Program-made: the position numbers and the translations under genes
Source: Rosa chinensis
Taxonomy: Eukaryota; Streptophyta; Magnoliopsida; Rosales; Rosaceae
Direction of reading: 5' to 3'
Assembly (NCBI RefSeq): GCF_002994745.2
Contig: NC_037091.1
Coordinates: 23,751,789-23,815,788, forward strand
DNA length: 64,000 nt
Notes under the pieces: generated by a model
Seen by the model: only the letters and a program-made list of their open reading frames with translations
Told to the model about the DNA's origin: nothing
Databases searched by the model: none
Part shown: positions 12,699 to 24,652 of the stretch, piece by piece
Layout: every line of letters starts with the position of its first letter
How positions within the stretch are numbered: position 1 is the first letter of the stretch

Positions 12699-14346
12699 TG
12701 TTAAAAGCTGTTTAGCTTATAAGTTAAGTAACAAAAAATGTTTGTTAAAATTTAATTAACCAAATTATTGCAAAAGTTACCATTAAACTGTTGCATATAG
12801 AAGTTAGTTCAATGTAGCTTCTATAAGCTAAATTCGACGACATTTATTTTTAAATTATTATGCATGCAGTATTATTTTGCAAATATTAATTTATTGCATT
12901 AGACTTCTGGTTACCAAGTCCATGTAAACTCCTAAGCTGACGATTTTTTAATGATTTACGAAATTGATGGTAAAATTTCCTTTCCTAAAGCTTTCTTTAA
13001 TTATTGTGTTACTTAAATGATGATTTATTGAGACTTTTACGAATTATGTTTGCGTATGAGTAAATCATGGAGGTTTTATAGATTATTGATTTATTGAGAA
13101 ATTGCTTTCAGGAAGACGATGAGTTAAGAAAATATTATGAGAATTTGTGAGTTATTGAAGAGGTAAATTATGAAAGATGATGAAGTTAGCGCATGCATGC
13201 ATTACCTGGTCGGCAGTCCCCAGGTAATAGTCTGGTCAGCAGTACCCTCCAGACAATATTCTGGTAAGCAATACCCTCCAGAATATAAAATCCTGTCAGT
13301 AATACTCTCTGATGCATTATTTCGTCGGCAGTACCCTACAGATGGCATGAGATGATTAGTTGGTAGTACCCTATAAACATAGCCTAATAGTATTCTAGTC
13401 GACAGTACCCTTCGATGCGTCATCTGGTCGGCAATACCCTCCAGATGGCATGAGATGGTTAGTCAGCAGTAACATCTAGCCATCGCCTCTCGACAGTACC
13501 CTCTGATGCGCCACCTGGTTGGCATTACCATCCAGATGGCGTCACAGGACTAGTTGTCAGTTCCCTCTAGTCATCGCCTATTTTATTAAGAGATGTTTTG
13601 CAGTCGAGTTTGAGACATTAGTATATTTTGAGATTTCTGAAATGATTTTGAGATATTTATCATGTGAGTATGTTTAATGAGATGTTGAGATTTTGAGATT
13701 TTCGAAATGATTTTGAAATGCTCGTATTTTAAATGACACAATTTGCAATATATTTCAAAATATCTTTATCAGAGGATTTGAAACGGATTTTGAGTTGATT
13801 TATATAATTTTTTGAGATTTTAGTACTAGAGGGTAGTCAAGAGTATTTTCACGAGACTTTACTACATGCTTGGTTTTATATGCAAACAAATTTGGGAAAG
13901 CATTAAATTTTATTTTTATTTCCTTGAAATTATTTATTTTTTCATCCACTCACTCTAACAGTTTTCAAATGCTTTTCCTAGGGCTTTTCGGTCTTTCGTG
14001 CCCTATCTGCAAATTAGTTACGGTCAGGTATGCGTTTGATCCGAGGCATAGTGTCTACCACCTCCATCTTCTTCGTAGGTTACTGTTCAACCTACTTATA
14101 TAACATATCAATTAAATCATTAGATTGCTCTGATCACCAGACTATTGAATTGAGTTGTAAAGTTAAGCATTTGGAATTTAAATTTGGTTGTTGGTATCCT
14201 TGGGTTAAAATCTTGTTTGCTGGTTTGATGTTTGGGTAGTCCATATTTAGGGGAAGTTCCACCAAATTTTTAGTAGGATTTCACCTAATGTGGGCCCGGC
14301 AGAGCCACCTTAGATTTTAGGATGAAATCCGGGGCAGGTCCTGTCA
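12699..14346 (+). mobile_element. Solo LTR with 6-bp target duplication
   Basis: It begins TGTTAAAAGCTG and ends GGTCCTGTCA, 1648 bp, flanked by AGATTG at 12693-12698 and 14347-14352. TG..CA ends plus a perfect flanking repeat and no coding inside indicate a solo LTR left by recombination. The terminal GAAATCCGGGGCAGGTCCTG resembles LTR ends of plant Ty3/gypsy chromoviruses. A 6-bp rather than the usual 5-bp repeat may include one chance base. Confidence 0.75.
13200..13590 (+). repeat. Degenerate tandem array inside the solo LTR
   Basis: About nine divergent copies of a unit close to CTGGTCGGCAGTACCCTCCAGAT recur at intervals of roughly 35-50 bp. Many units begin CTGG and end CCAG, so each can pair with itself. 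Copies have lost regular spacing. Confidence 0.75.
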
Positions 14347-14352
14347 AGATTG

Positions 14353-14568
14353 AAATTGATCTTCAACATCATGGAAGCCTCCTAGAAAGAACTTGAAGCT
14401 TTATGAATCCTCTAAATGCTATGTCACAACCTTGAATGATTTGTGACGTCCAAGTAATCTTCCTTTGCTGAAATTAATAGTCTTCTAGGCGTCCTTGTTA
14501 GCTAAGGAATCCATCTCCAAGGTGTACTAGAAATCCTTGTCCAAATAGACTTTGAAAAGTTAAACAAC
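14353..14568. other. Short unique-looking spacer
   Basis: It lies between the solo LTR and the LINE insertion point. Nothing is recognised. Confidence 0.4.
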
Positions 14569-14611
14569 AACTTCCCTAAAAATTAGATGCCATAGGAAGA
14601 CAGTTAAAACC

Positions 14612-15424
14612 ATGACACGCGCCTCACGCGCTAAGAATTGGGGAAAAAGGGCTCTGTTAGGGTTTCGTAGCTCTGGATTTTGGGCGGCCTGGATGGTGAG
14701 GTGGTGGCCACCATGGCCCAATTTCTTAGGCAATCGAAGCTTCTCACCTTCGAAAATACCTACTAGCATCACTTTTGGAATGATTTCTCTCGAATCGGTT
14801 GTTTTCGGCAAGGAAATTTTCCAATTATCTCTTTCGAAGTTTCGTATGGAGGAACAATTTTCCGATGAAGGTTCGCCGCTTTTGCTACCGGCGCTGGCTC
14901 ATATTTGCATAAAGGCAACGGGTGATGATTCCTATTATGGTTTCCAGGACAACCCGTTATCTCCACTGAGAAAACGAAGTCATGGTCAGAATCTCCTACT
15001 TGATTTGAATGAGGTATTGATTTGGGTCCAAGTATGTTTCTTTCTAACCTCAATACAGGTGTGCCTCTTGTTACCTTTTCTCAATTTTGTTAATTGGAAT
15101 CATTTGATTCCCTTTGAGGCTTCTTTGCTCTACCCTTATTGGGTTTGGGTGTTTGGGAAAAACATTGGCACTAGAAGGTATGATTGTACTCTTCCACCTT
15201 CTAGTGATTGTGTTATTTTGGACAAACGTAATTTTGAGTTGTTTTGCTCGTGTACTGATGAAACTTGTGGAACTGCTATCCCTATTAACTCTGTTTGCGT
15301 GTTTGTTAGTTTTGGTTTCATAAATCTCAAAGGAAAAACCAAAGAAATAACAGATAATATGACTAATGCTATTATGACAAAATTGGAGGGAGGCACCTCC
15401 TTAAATATCAATCTTGAGTCATGA
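14612..15424 (+). CDS. LINE ORF1-like frame, function unknown
   Basis: This is an open frame of 270 codons beginning 25 bp inside the LINE. Plant L1 ORF1 normally encodes an RNA-binding protein with a zinc knuckle; no knuckle is seen and I do not recognise a domain. The N-terminal third is Trp/Arg-rich and two hydrophobic stretches follow (about residues 130-175). Its stop overlaps the start of the endonuclease frame as ATGA at 15421-15424. It could be the C-terminal part of a decayed ORF1. Confidence 0.4.
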   Translation: MTRASRAKNWGKRALLGFRSSGFWAAWMVRWWPPWPNFLGNRSFSPSKIPTSITFGMISLESVVFGKEIFQLSLSKFRMEEQFSDEGSPLLLPALAHICIKATGDDSYYGFQDNPLSPLRKRSHGQNLLLDLNEVLIWVQVCFFLTSIQVCLLLPFLNFVNWNHLIPFEASLLYPYWVWVFGKNIGTRRYDCTLPPSSDCVILDKRNFELFCSCTDETCGTAIPINSVCVFVSFGFINLKGKTKEITDNMTNAIMTKLEGGTSLNINLES

Positions 15425-16178
15425 AGATACTTTCATGGAATAGCCGGGGGAGTGCCTGGGAGGGATTTGTGGCACAAACCCATTTTTATTTTGCTTGTTT
15501 TGATGTTGATGTTCTATGTATTTGGACACTAGAGCTCCTTCTACCTCTATTTCGAATAAACTTAAGAACCTTCCGTTCGATAATTTTTATGGTATTTCAG
15601 CTTTAGGGCAATGTGGCGGTTTGGTGATTCTTTGGAAATCAAATGTAGCTAAAGTTGATGTCATTGAAACACATGATAGATTTATCCATTATCTGATTAC
15701 GGATTTGGTCACTTCCAAGTCTTATTACGCAACTTTTGTTTCTGCATATCCCCAAAAAGATAGACAATCTGTGCTTTGGAATGATCTTGCTCGTTTACAA
15801 CCTCCCAATAATGAAAGTTGGGTATTGATGGGAGATTATTTCAACATCATTACCAGCCTTGATGAAAAGCTTGGTGGGAGCCAAGTAGTTACAAATTATA
15901 TGCTCAATTTCTGTGATTTCTTAAACAATGAAAATCTTTTTTCTTTGAGAGCCTCTGGACTCCCTTTTACTTGGACAAATAAACATGAAGATGATTCTCT
16001 CATGTTCGAGAGATTGGATAGAGCCTGTGTTAGCACAAGCCTTCTCAATGATTGTCTAGATATTCAGTTGGAAAACCTCCCAATTATTGGTTCTGATCAT
16101 GGGCCTATTTGTCTAACACTCAATAACATGAAGAAAAAGAAAAAGAAAAAGAAGTCCTTTAAATTTGAAGCAATATGA
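15421..16178 (+). pseudogene. LINE ORF2 endonuclease domain, frameshifted
   Basis: The frame starts MKILSWNSRG, the usual beginning of a plant L1 endonuclease (Asn in the metal site). After VDVLCI it shifts frame near 15516 and continues through DTRAPSTS, LVILWKSN, VLMGDYFNI, GLPFTWTN and LERLD-like segments to GSDHGPI, the catalytic SDH motif, at about 16090-16105. It nicks target DNA to prime reverse transcription. A stop at 16176-16178 ends it inside a Lys-rich tract. Confidence 0.85.
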
Positions 16179-17841
16179 CTTTCACATAAGGAGTTTAAAC
16201 CTTTGGTTGAGAATATTTGGAACCAAAAACTCAATACTAACCCTTTATTGAATTTTGTCACCATTGCGCAGGTCAATTTTCCAATCAGTCACAAGGGTGG
16301 AACAAAAATGTCTATGGAAACCTCTTTCGGGAACTGGAGGATTTAAATGAAAGAAGTAATCTTATCCAACAATAGTTAATGATTTCACCTATGTCTAATT
16401 ACTTGCAGGAACAGGATCTTCAAGTTAGGGAGGAGCTTTTGAAACTTTATAAAGATGAGGAACTATTTTGGGCTCAGAAGGCTAAAGCTAACTAGCTCAA
16501 ATTAGGAGACAGGACCACTAAATTCTTCCAAGCTCAGGCCAATATTAGGAAGAAATCTAACCTGATAACAAGAATTCAAGATGGCTCTGGAAATTGGCTA
16601 CTACAGACCATGACATTGCTGATATTTTGCTCCAGGATTTTAAAAAGAGATTCCATCTTGATAATGCTCCTAATAGGGATTCCGTAAATGATTTTACCTC
16701 CATAATTGAGCCATGCATTACCCGCTCTGACAATGAGCTTTTGAATAAACAGGTCACAGATGAGGAAATTTTAGAAGTTGTTAAAGCTATTGGACCACTT
16801 AAAGCTCCTAGCCCAGATGGGTTGCATGCCTCCTTCTATCAATACTGCTGGAGTGAAGTTAAGGATACAATCATCCCCATGATCAAAGGTATTTTCAGTG
16901 ATAGTAATTCTCTACACCTAATTAACCATACTAATATTGCTTTGATCCCCAAATTTGATAATCCTACGAAGGTAAATGATTTTAGGCCTATAAGCCTTTG
17001 CAATGTCTCTTATAAAATTATCACCAAAATTCTAGTTAAAAGGTTAAGACCTCTGCTAGAAAAGTGTATCTCTAAAAATCAAGGAGCTTTTACTCCAAGA
17101 AGGGCCATCCAAGAAAATATCCTGATTGCACATGAAATCTTCTCGGATTTCCAAAAAAAGAAAGGAAGAGTTGGTGCTTTGGCACTTAAGTTGGACCTTG
17201 AAAAAGCTTATGACCTCCTAAATTGGGACTATATCTCTCAATGCCTCAAGAGGTTTGGTTTCCATGATCATTGGATCAAGCTTGTTTTAAACTGTATATC
17301 TTCTGTCTCTTTCTCAATTATAGTTAATGGCAGTCCCTTTGGTTGGTTCAAACCAACTAGAGGTCTTAGACAGGGTGACCCTCTCTCCCCCTATGTTTTT
17401 ATCTTAGCTATGGAGCCTTTAATAAGGCACCTAAATGCTCTAGCTATCAACCATAAGTCACAAGTTGGCATTTGATCTTCACCACTTGGTTTTAGAATAT
17501 CTAACCTCATGTTTGCTGATGACTGTTTAATCTTTGCTAAGGCTAATAAGAAAGGAGCAAGGACCATTTCAAAAATGCTTGACCTCTTTGCTACTGCATC
17601 AGGACAGAAAATCAATTATCATAAATCTTCTCTCTATTTCTCTCCAAAAGTCAATTCTAGTCTCAAAAATGATATTGTCAATATTTTGAACATTTGGCAG
17701 AAGGCTACAATAGGTAAGTACTTGGGTATCCATAATGTTATTTTTTGGAAGGATCCTATAAATGCAAAAGAACTTTTGCTTAATTTATCTAGTAACTGTC
17801 TGGTTGGAAGAAAGGAACCCTTTCAAGGGCAGGTAGGTTAA
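16179..17841 (+). pseudogene. LINE reverse transcriptase domain, interrupted
   Basis: The longest piece, 16594-17475, carries the RT core: APSPDG, IALIPK, DFRPISLCN, KILVKRLRP, NQGAF, LKLDLEKAYD (first catalytic Asp) and GLRQGDPLSPY. A stop at 17473-17475 precedes the catalytic box, which reads FADD at 17512-17523 in frame with it. The region before 16594 (AKAN, stop, LKLGDRTTKFFQ) has an in-frame TAG at about 16492-16494 where a Trp is usual. The enzyme would copy element RNA at the nicked site. It is inactive because of the stops. Confidence 0.88.
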
Positions 17842-17867
17842 CTCTTATTAAATCTAATTTTACCGGT

Positions 17868-18937
17868 ATGCCTAATCACATTATGTCTTGTTTCAAATGC
17901 CCAAAGAAGTTGACTAACAACATTGATAAACAAGCTAGATCCTTTTTCTGGGGCTCAGACATGAAATGTGCTCCTGTTGCGTGGGAGCAGGTATGTCAAC
18001 CTAAGTCAACAGGTGGCTTAGGCATTAGACTTACAGCTTTTTTCAATAATGCAGCTATAGCTAAGTTAGCTTGGAAAATAATTAATGATAAGGATAATTG
18101 GTGGTCGCAAATTATGAGAAGGAAGTATCTCAGAAATGTTTCTTTTTTTAGGCCAAGAAGAAAAAGAAGAACTCTATTGCTTGGAATGGTGTCTTGGATG
18201 CAAGAGACTTGATCATGAAAGGAATGAGATGGATTGTAGGCAATGGTAAGATTATAAAGTTTTTGACCTTTAATTGGGCCTTTGATTGTCCTTTACTTGA
18301 TTTCATTCCTGATGATAAAAGGAATGTGATTAATCTAGAAGAGTCAGTGGATGAGTATATTATTATTGGTAAATGGGATAGGGCAAAGCTAGCTTCTGTC
18401 CTAGACTCTAGTATTGTGAAGCAAATTCTTGGCATTCCTTTACTTATTTGTGCACAAGAAGATGAGTATATTTGGGATCCATCCTCAAATGGTAGATTCT
18501 CAATTAAATTGGCAACTTGGCTGCAATATGATCATCTTCATAAGCATAACCAATCCAGTTTGATAAACAAGTTCTAAAAGCTAAATGTTGAGCCAAAAAT
18601 TAAAATCTTTGGCTGGTTGTTGCTTAAAGGAAGTCTCAAAACTAGGGACAGACTTTCCAGGTTTGGGATTATTAATGATAACTCTTGTCTTCTCTGTAAT
18701 AGAGATAATGAGACTGTTGATCATCTGTTTGGTTATTACAATTTCACCAAGGAAGTTTGGAGGCTGGAAAACATTAACAACTCAATGGACTGGGAGGAAG
18801 GGTATCTCAAAGTTTTTGAGGAACTCTTCTTACCACAACCTTACAATGCTAACCTGTTTGCAAAAATTATTACTCTGTGCTGTCAGGTTTGGAAAACTAG
18901 AAATGATGTTATTTTTAGAACAACTAGCTTATGTTAA
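17868..18937 (+). pseudogene. LINE RT C-terminal and zf-RVT region, frameshifted
   Basis: Frame 17868-18212 reads FFWGSDMK and GGLGIRLTAFFNNAAIAKLAW, the conserved post-RT segment of plant L1. Frames 18194-18577 and 18617-18937 continue with DEYIWDPSSNGRFSIK and a zf-RVT-like segment (CLLCNRDNETVDHLF). Two frame changes separate these pieces. Insertion of AAGAAAAAG repeats near 18155-18172 accompanies the first. Confidence 0.8.
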
Positions 18938-19547
18938 TCCTATGTCAATTGTTATGTCAACTGAAGCAATAATGAAAAGCTATGCTGATTCTAACACTAG
19001 TACTAGTGGAGCAAAAACTTCAAACCTTTCAACCACAATCAAGTGGTCTGCTCCTCCTAGTTCTTTTGTTATAATCAATTTTGATGGCTCAGTTAGTAGA
19101 GATTCAGCTGCTACTGGTTTTGTTATTCGAGACCATAATGAAAAACCAATCATTGCTGCAACTAAGTATGTTGGCAACTCTACTATCCATGTTGCCGAAG
19201 CTACTGCACTTAGGGATAGCCTGATTGTGGCCAAAGACAAAGGTTTTACAAGAGTTGAAGTTGAAAGAGACTCGAAGCTTGTTATTGATGCAGTTAATGG
19301 AATGGTGAGTCCACCTTGGAGGCTTCTCAAATTGATTGAAGACATTAGAACCATTGCAACTTCCTTTTCTAAAATTTCCTTTAAGCATATCTATAGGGAA
19401 GCAAACTTTGTAGCTGATGCCATTACAAATTTAGGACATGATGCTGCTTCTCCTATGTTTTGGAGTGAAAGGGTCCCAAGTGAGGCTTCTGGAGCCTTAA
19501 TTTTTGATGTTGTAAACATTGGTTGCCCAAGAGGCTTCCTTCTTTAA
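18938..19547 (+). pseudogene. LINE C-terminal RNase H domain
   Basis: The frame reads INFDGS (first catalytic Asp), GFVIRDHN, HVAEATALRDSL (catalytic Glu), VERDSKLVID (third Asp) and YREANFVADAIT (His replaced by Tyr-Arg-Glu-Ala-Asn context usual in plants). This is the plant-type RVT_3 RNase H fused to some L1 ORF2 proteins. The domain itself is open, but it is out of frame with the RT. It stops 26 bp before the A-tail. Confidence 0.85.
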
Positions 19548-19599
19548 GTATTTTTCTGTTTCATAAAAAAAAAAACTTCCCTAAAAATTAGGAAATCTA

Positions 19600-19702
19600 G
19601 TACAATTTGATCTAGTGGCATAAGTCTCCCCTTTATAAGTGGGAGGTCGTAAGTTCGACTCATAATAGACTAGTTGTTGTATATGAGTTGTTTATTTGAT
19701 TA
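19600..19702 (+). mobile_element. tRNA-derived SINE-like copy
   Basis: A box-A-like TGGCATAAGTC (19616-19626) and box-B-like AGTTCGACTC (19652-19661) lie about 35 bp apart, with an A-tract ending near 19702. The arrangement matches plant tRNA-derived SINEs. No cloverleaf forms, and target repeats are not clear (AAATCT only). Confidence 0.45.
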
Positions 19703-21459
19703 AAAAAAAAATCTTTTAGAAAAAAAATAAAAAGGAAAGCTAGTTATAGGAAAGTCCCTAAATTTAGGAATGTATTTCCCTAAATCTTAGGCCTAGTTGG
19801 CTCCACATCCTTGCTTGCACATGATGTTTAAATTGCATATGCCTTGCACACTTTTATTTAATGTCACATGCCTTCTTCAAAAATGCACATGACACTAGGC
19901 TAAGATTTAGGCATTTTAATTCTCACATGCAAAACAAGTGCCTTAGCTTGTAAAACGTCACATGTGCCTAGCACATGTCAATTTCACTTCAATCCATTCC
20001 TCATTCTGTCATTTGGTGTAATCACATGTTTAACATGTGTCTTTTTGCTCATTTGTTCAATCTATTGCTCCAAGACACCTATAAAAATAAAACTGAGTTA
20101 AAAACTAAATAATAAAGGCAAAAGCATAACAAAGTATGAGAAATAAACATTATAAACGTCGAATTATATGCTCCTATCATGAACTTGGCTGCAGCCAAAG
20201 CGAAGCAAGTTGTTGTGCCAGCAATATATGCAATCTCGTGGACATTTAACCACAGTTTCAACAATTTCATTCCTTACTCCGTGACCTTTTTTCCATGTTC
20301 CCAACCAATTTTTATTTATTACCCTGCTATCGACAATCAGCCACAATGTGTAATATGAGATATTAGACCGCGAGGTCAACTAAATTCATTCATTATGTCG
20401 CGCCCATGTAATCACAGTTCTAATAATTTCATTAAATACTCTGCGGCTATTAGTTACAACTTCGTGACTAAATAGGGCACTATTTGACTTAACTTACAAC
20501 TTCACCTTCAAATACTAGACGCAGTGTTGATGTCAATTCCAGCATCGTGGCTAAATGGTGGTTGTGGTGTTGACTTAACTTGCTACTGTGCGATCAACAT
20601 GGCTGTAATGTCGAGATTAATTACAATTTCACGGCTAAGTGGGCTGCAGCGTTGACTTCATTGGCCGTGGCAACTCCTTTACAGTTCATCAAATTTCGGC
20701 AAACACCACTTCGCGCCTCATCTTTGCCTCATAAGAAAAATGTCTTATGGGCCTGACTCACTTGTCTGCCAAGTAAGCTTTGCCAAATTTTAAGTTCAAG
20801 CACCTATGTAGTATTGGATACCATATTTAATCTTAGAGGAACATCACTCAATTTGACAACTACTTTGAACACAGACTTGTTAAAACTCTTGCTCTATTAA
20901 TAATCGTGAAGTGAGTAAAATTCTCTTTTTTTTCTTTTCTATTTTTCCCAAAGCAATAAGTATTAAGCAATACTGGTTTATCTATAGCGGTCTGAGAGGG
21001 GTGTCTAGCCAAGGTCAAACTTGAGATTTTTAGACTTGAGGCGAACTTTAAAAGTTGATCCATCTAATCACAGTATGTATTCAATATATTTTTTTTTAAA
21101 GGATTTTTTTCAGAAATAAATCTATAAATTAAAAATCAAACAATAAAATAACAAATAAAATGTAATATCCAAAATAAACATATTCAAATAATAAAGCCGA
21201 AGATGTTCCAAACCAAAACTTAAAAGATTAAGCTAAAGATGTTCTAAATTAGAACTATAAAACATAAGCATCCCTAACAAAGAAGCTAAAGCAAAGTTAA
21301 ATATAACTCATACTAAAATGGGTAGCTATATTTTGTTAAGAATTTTGAATAGTTATATTTCTATCTCCTATTTTATTTTTTCTTAATCCATATGTCAATT
21401 TATGGTTTGATAACTATTCAAAAATATAATTTGAAAAAGATACATACAATTTTGGTTAG
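19703..21459. other. AT-rich intergenic stretch with decayed repeats
   Basis: No gene is supported. An inverted pair CCTAAATCTTAG(G)CCTAG lies at about 19780-19797 and 19893-19910. A possible minus-strand LTR start, TGATAGGAGCATATAA, reads leftward from 20179. Between 20180 and 20690 short phrases such as CG(T/C)GGCTAA(A/G)T and GTTGACTTAACTT recur irregularly. Confidence 0.4.
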
Positions 21460-21717
21460 AAGAGTTGCTTTTGCAATTCCAGATTTGTGCACAGGGGTTT
21501 ACTGAAGACTAGATGGTGGAGTAGCTAATGGAGAATTTGGGAGTGAAGAACTTACTATCGTATATGGAATAGTTGTCATCCTTCCTTCCACGGAAGGAGA
21601 TGGAAAACTGTATAGAAGATTTGCTATTGCAATTCTAGATTTGTGTGTATACATTTACTAGAGACAGGATGGTGGAGTAGCTGATGGAGAATTTAAGGGT
21701 CAAAGAACTTACAATCT
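21460..21717 (+). repeat. Two-copy direct repeat beside the gypsy LTR
   Basis: Copies of about 100 bp at about 21460-21556 and 21614-21715 share AGAAGA-TTGCT-TTGCAATTC and ATGGTGGAGTAGCT-ATGGAGAATTT. They are roughly 80% alike. The 5' LTR starts right after the second copy. Confidence 0.6.
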
Positions 21718-22731
21718 GTAATACCCTGAAAATTTGTTGTTATTTTTTGAGGATTTTCCAGAATTAATTCAGTGGTTGTTGGTATGGGTGTGCAGTTCGG
21801 GGATGTTGTGGAAGTTTTTCGGACGAATAATTTCTCGAAATGTTTTATTTTCAAGGGGTCAAAAGGTTGACTTTTTATTAGTTGGGTTGCTCGTGAAATT
21901 TCCTTCACAAAAATTATAGAGTGCGTCGATATAAGTTGGTGGATATATGGAACGCGGAAATCGGAGTTCGTATGAGAAAGTTATGGTCAATGAAAGTTTC
22001 TACTAATTTTGGAAATTACTATAAAAAGAGATTTCTGTTTTGGGAATTTCATTATTTACATTTTCAGAAATTTCCCTTTTTAGAAATATTCCTTCTCTCC
22101 GTTCTCTCTCATTGAAACCCTAGGATCCGGATGTTTTGCGTCTGATTCGGCCCAAACCCGGTTCCAAAACCCGGCTTTTTAAGAGAGCTCCGGGTACCCC
22201 AGGCCACGATACTGGCACAGACAAGCTCGCCTCCTCCATGTAGTCCTACCTACAGTGGTGGCTTGCGGCGATTTGAAGTGTATACGGCGGATCGCAGCGG
22301 TGAAGGCAAACCCGACCTAATTTTCGTACTCCAGCGACAGTTGAGCACGAAACTGGTCTTGTTAGGTCTGTGGAAGCTTCCTCCTTCGACCCTTGATGGT
22401 GGTTTTGGATGATTGTCACCAGAGCATAGTCAACACGGTGAACAGTGGTATTTGGCTTGTAGCGTCACGATGATTTCTCCTTTTTGAGTTGAGTAACATT
22501 TTCAGGTCCAGTATGACCATTTTAAATGTTTTAATCTGACAACCGGTGGTCTGAGGATTTGAGAGTCACAAGTTGTGATTTCTCCCTCTTTGGTGATTTG
22601 AAACATTTTGGGTTCAGTGCGACTCGTTTAAATGTTTTGATCTAAGGGCCAGATTGGCCTAAGGATTCGGGGTCGCAGGTTGTGGCCTCAAGTAATATAT
22701 AAGGACTTCACACTTTTAGCCAGGTGAGTGG
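21717..22731 (+). repeat. 5' LTR of the gypsy remnant, truncated
   Basis: It matches 29476 onward. Compared with the 3' LTR it lacks roughly 850 bp (equivalent to about 30225-31100) and everything after GTGAGTGGA near 22731, where it fuses directly to mid-gag sequence. Confidence 0.8.
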
Positions 22732-23295
22732 AGAACTACTTTAGAATGGTTGTCTGCACCGACGGTGAGAAGAGGGAAATTGTCGTCTTTCTGCTTCACA
22801 GCAAAGCACGTCTGTGGTGGGAGTGCACACGAAGGGCTGGTGATGTATCCACTCTGTCTTGGGAGGGTTTCGCGAGACTCTTCAGGAACAAGTATTTTCA
22901 TGCTTCAGTGAGAGAGCAGTTGGAGATGGAGTTCATTAATCTAGTCTAGGGGGACATCAGTGTTAGGGACTATGAAGCCCGATTTCCCAATTTTACCACT
23001 TTGCGAGGCTGATGGATATCTTGAGCTTGGCCACGAAGTTTCAGTGGGGACTGAAACCTTCCCTTAGGCATGATGTGGCTATGATAGAGCTACCTACTGT
23101 GGCACTCATTGCGGCTAAGGCCATGGCAATAGAGCAGGAAAACAAGACTTGCCAGGATGAGCTGTTGGCTTTAAGAGATTCCCGAGGGAAGGAAAGGCAA
23201 CTGCTAAGGGTAGTGATGGGATAGACAACCAGGTTGGATCCTGGAAGAGGCGAAGGACTCATCATAAACATGCGCCAGCTAGGATAGTAGTTGCA
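22726..23295 (+). pseudogene. Gypsy Gag core domain, truncated and broken
   Basis: The frame reads VCTDGEKREIVVFLL, ARLWWE, SWEGFARLFRNKYF and REQLEMEF, the Retrotrans_gag core of chromovirus Gag. A TAG at 22948-22950 and a frame change interrupt it before a second piece (22990-23222, FQWGLKPSLRHDV). The N-terminus is lost at the LTR fusion near 22731. The frame is then cut by the hAT-like insertion at 23296 and resumes at 28603. Confidence 0.75.
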
Positions 23296-23639
23296 CCTGT
23301 AGGTAGGCCTCATCATATGGCCCTTGGGTCTAAAGCCCGGCCCGGCCGGACCCTTTCTAAAATAGGGTAGCTATGAGTTATACAAATAATGCCCATAAGG
23401 GCTAGGCTTGGCCTGACCCCTAAAAGCCCGGCCCTAACCCAGCCCTAAAATTTATATTTTATTTTTGTTGTTTTCTATTACATGTATATAAAACTGTAGA
23501 AGTATAAAAAAATTTATGATTATTTGAATCTATCAATATATTAGAAAATGAGTCTTTTAAATTGAGTTTCTCTGTTTGAGGCCCAAAGGTACGAAGCCCA
23601 ACTCAAGTCTCCAATAGGGCAAAAGCAAAACCTAGAGAT

Positions 23640-24640
23640 CAGTTGAGCATTGAAGTCTTCACTCTTCAGACAAACTAGGCCGCCTCTCTCTCCTTCAGGA
23701 AGCAAACCTATATCCCTCCGCCGCCAGTACAATCACCACCACCACCACCTCCAGTGGTTTTGGACGAGCAGACTGGGTAGAGTTGGTTCTGGTGGGCTTG
23801 CGACGAGTCAGACTTTGATTGGACGCCGTAAGCTGCGACGAAATTAGGCTTTGGACTAAAGATCGATGAGGAGTCGACGGATTCCTACGCGAGCTGAGGC
23901 AGAATAGGCGACGTGATTTTGCATTCTCAGCTTGTGTCGTTGAAGTTTCCCGGTCATCGCTATGCATCCACCGCAGACGCACAAGGTGAGTACTTCCTTC
24001 CCGGTTTTTGTTGTTCTGAGTTTGAATCTCTCTCTCTCTCTCTCAATCTCACACTTCTTCCATATCAAAACTTCTCAGAGTGATCGAAGATCTCCTCAGA
24101 GCTGTAAAAATTGTGACATCGGCAATGGTCAACTATCCACTTGGTGAGGTACTCATTCCCATACAGTCATACACTTGGTGATGTCAGTGATGTTATGTAA
24201 TATGTATTGAGTATTTGAGTGTTTCAATATACTTTTTTGCATTTGTTGCATTCACAAACATATTGAATGTGCAAATACTTTGATCCTAGACTGATGTGCT
24301 TTATATTCAGTATATTTTGAATTACTAAATAGTCTGAATGTGTGGATATATATGTTCAGTTGCTTAGAAAACACCAAAAAGAGAGAGAATTGCATTTATA
24401 TATGTCCTGGTAGAGCACATTCCTAGTGACTATGGTCCAACTTGTTGCTGAACTGAAATATATGTCGTTGATACAACTTAATGAAAGTGAAATATATGTC
24501 CAGAAGCAAGCTTTTCCGAGAAATATAGTTGCTACATTTCATTTATATATGTAGCTGAATTGGAGTTCTTATAGTTGTTTAATATGTGATTTAGCTAAAT
24601 TATTTATATGGTTTTCCTTTGCAGGTTCTTTGTTTGGTTA
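23640..24640 (+). other. Left interior of the hAT-like element
   Basis: It has a His-rich CACCAC run (23731-23751), a (CT)n tract at 24029-24044 and GT-AG-like sites around 23985 and 24625. It looks like the 5' UTR of a former transposase gene, but no conserved domain is read. The assignment is inference. Confidence 0.25.
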
Positions 24641-24652
24641 CCATGAAAGATT

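Larger units (their letters stand above)
14587..19573 (+). mobile_element. L1-type LINE with 18-bp target duplication
   Basis: This non-LTR retrotransposon copy is 4987 bp long. The direct repeat AACTTCCCTAAAAATTAG occurs at 14569-14586 and 19574-19591. The element ends in an A-tract at about 19564-19573. Domain order is ORF1-like region, apurinic endonuclease, RT, zf-RVT-like region, RNase H, matching plant L1 elements that carry RNase H. Several frameshifts and stops make it dead. It may be slightly 5'-truncated, because no ORF1 zinc knuckle is seen. Confidence 0.93.
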
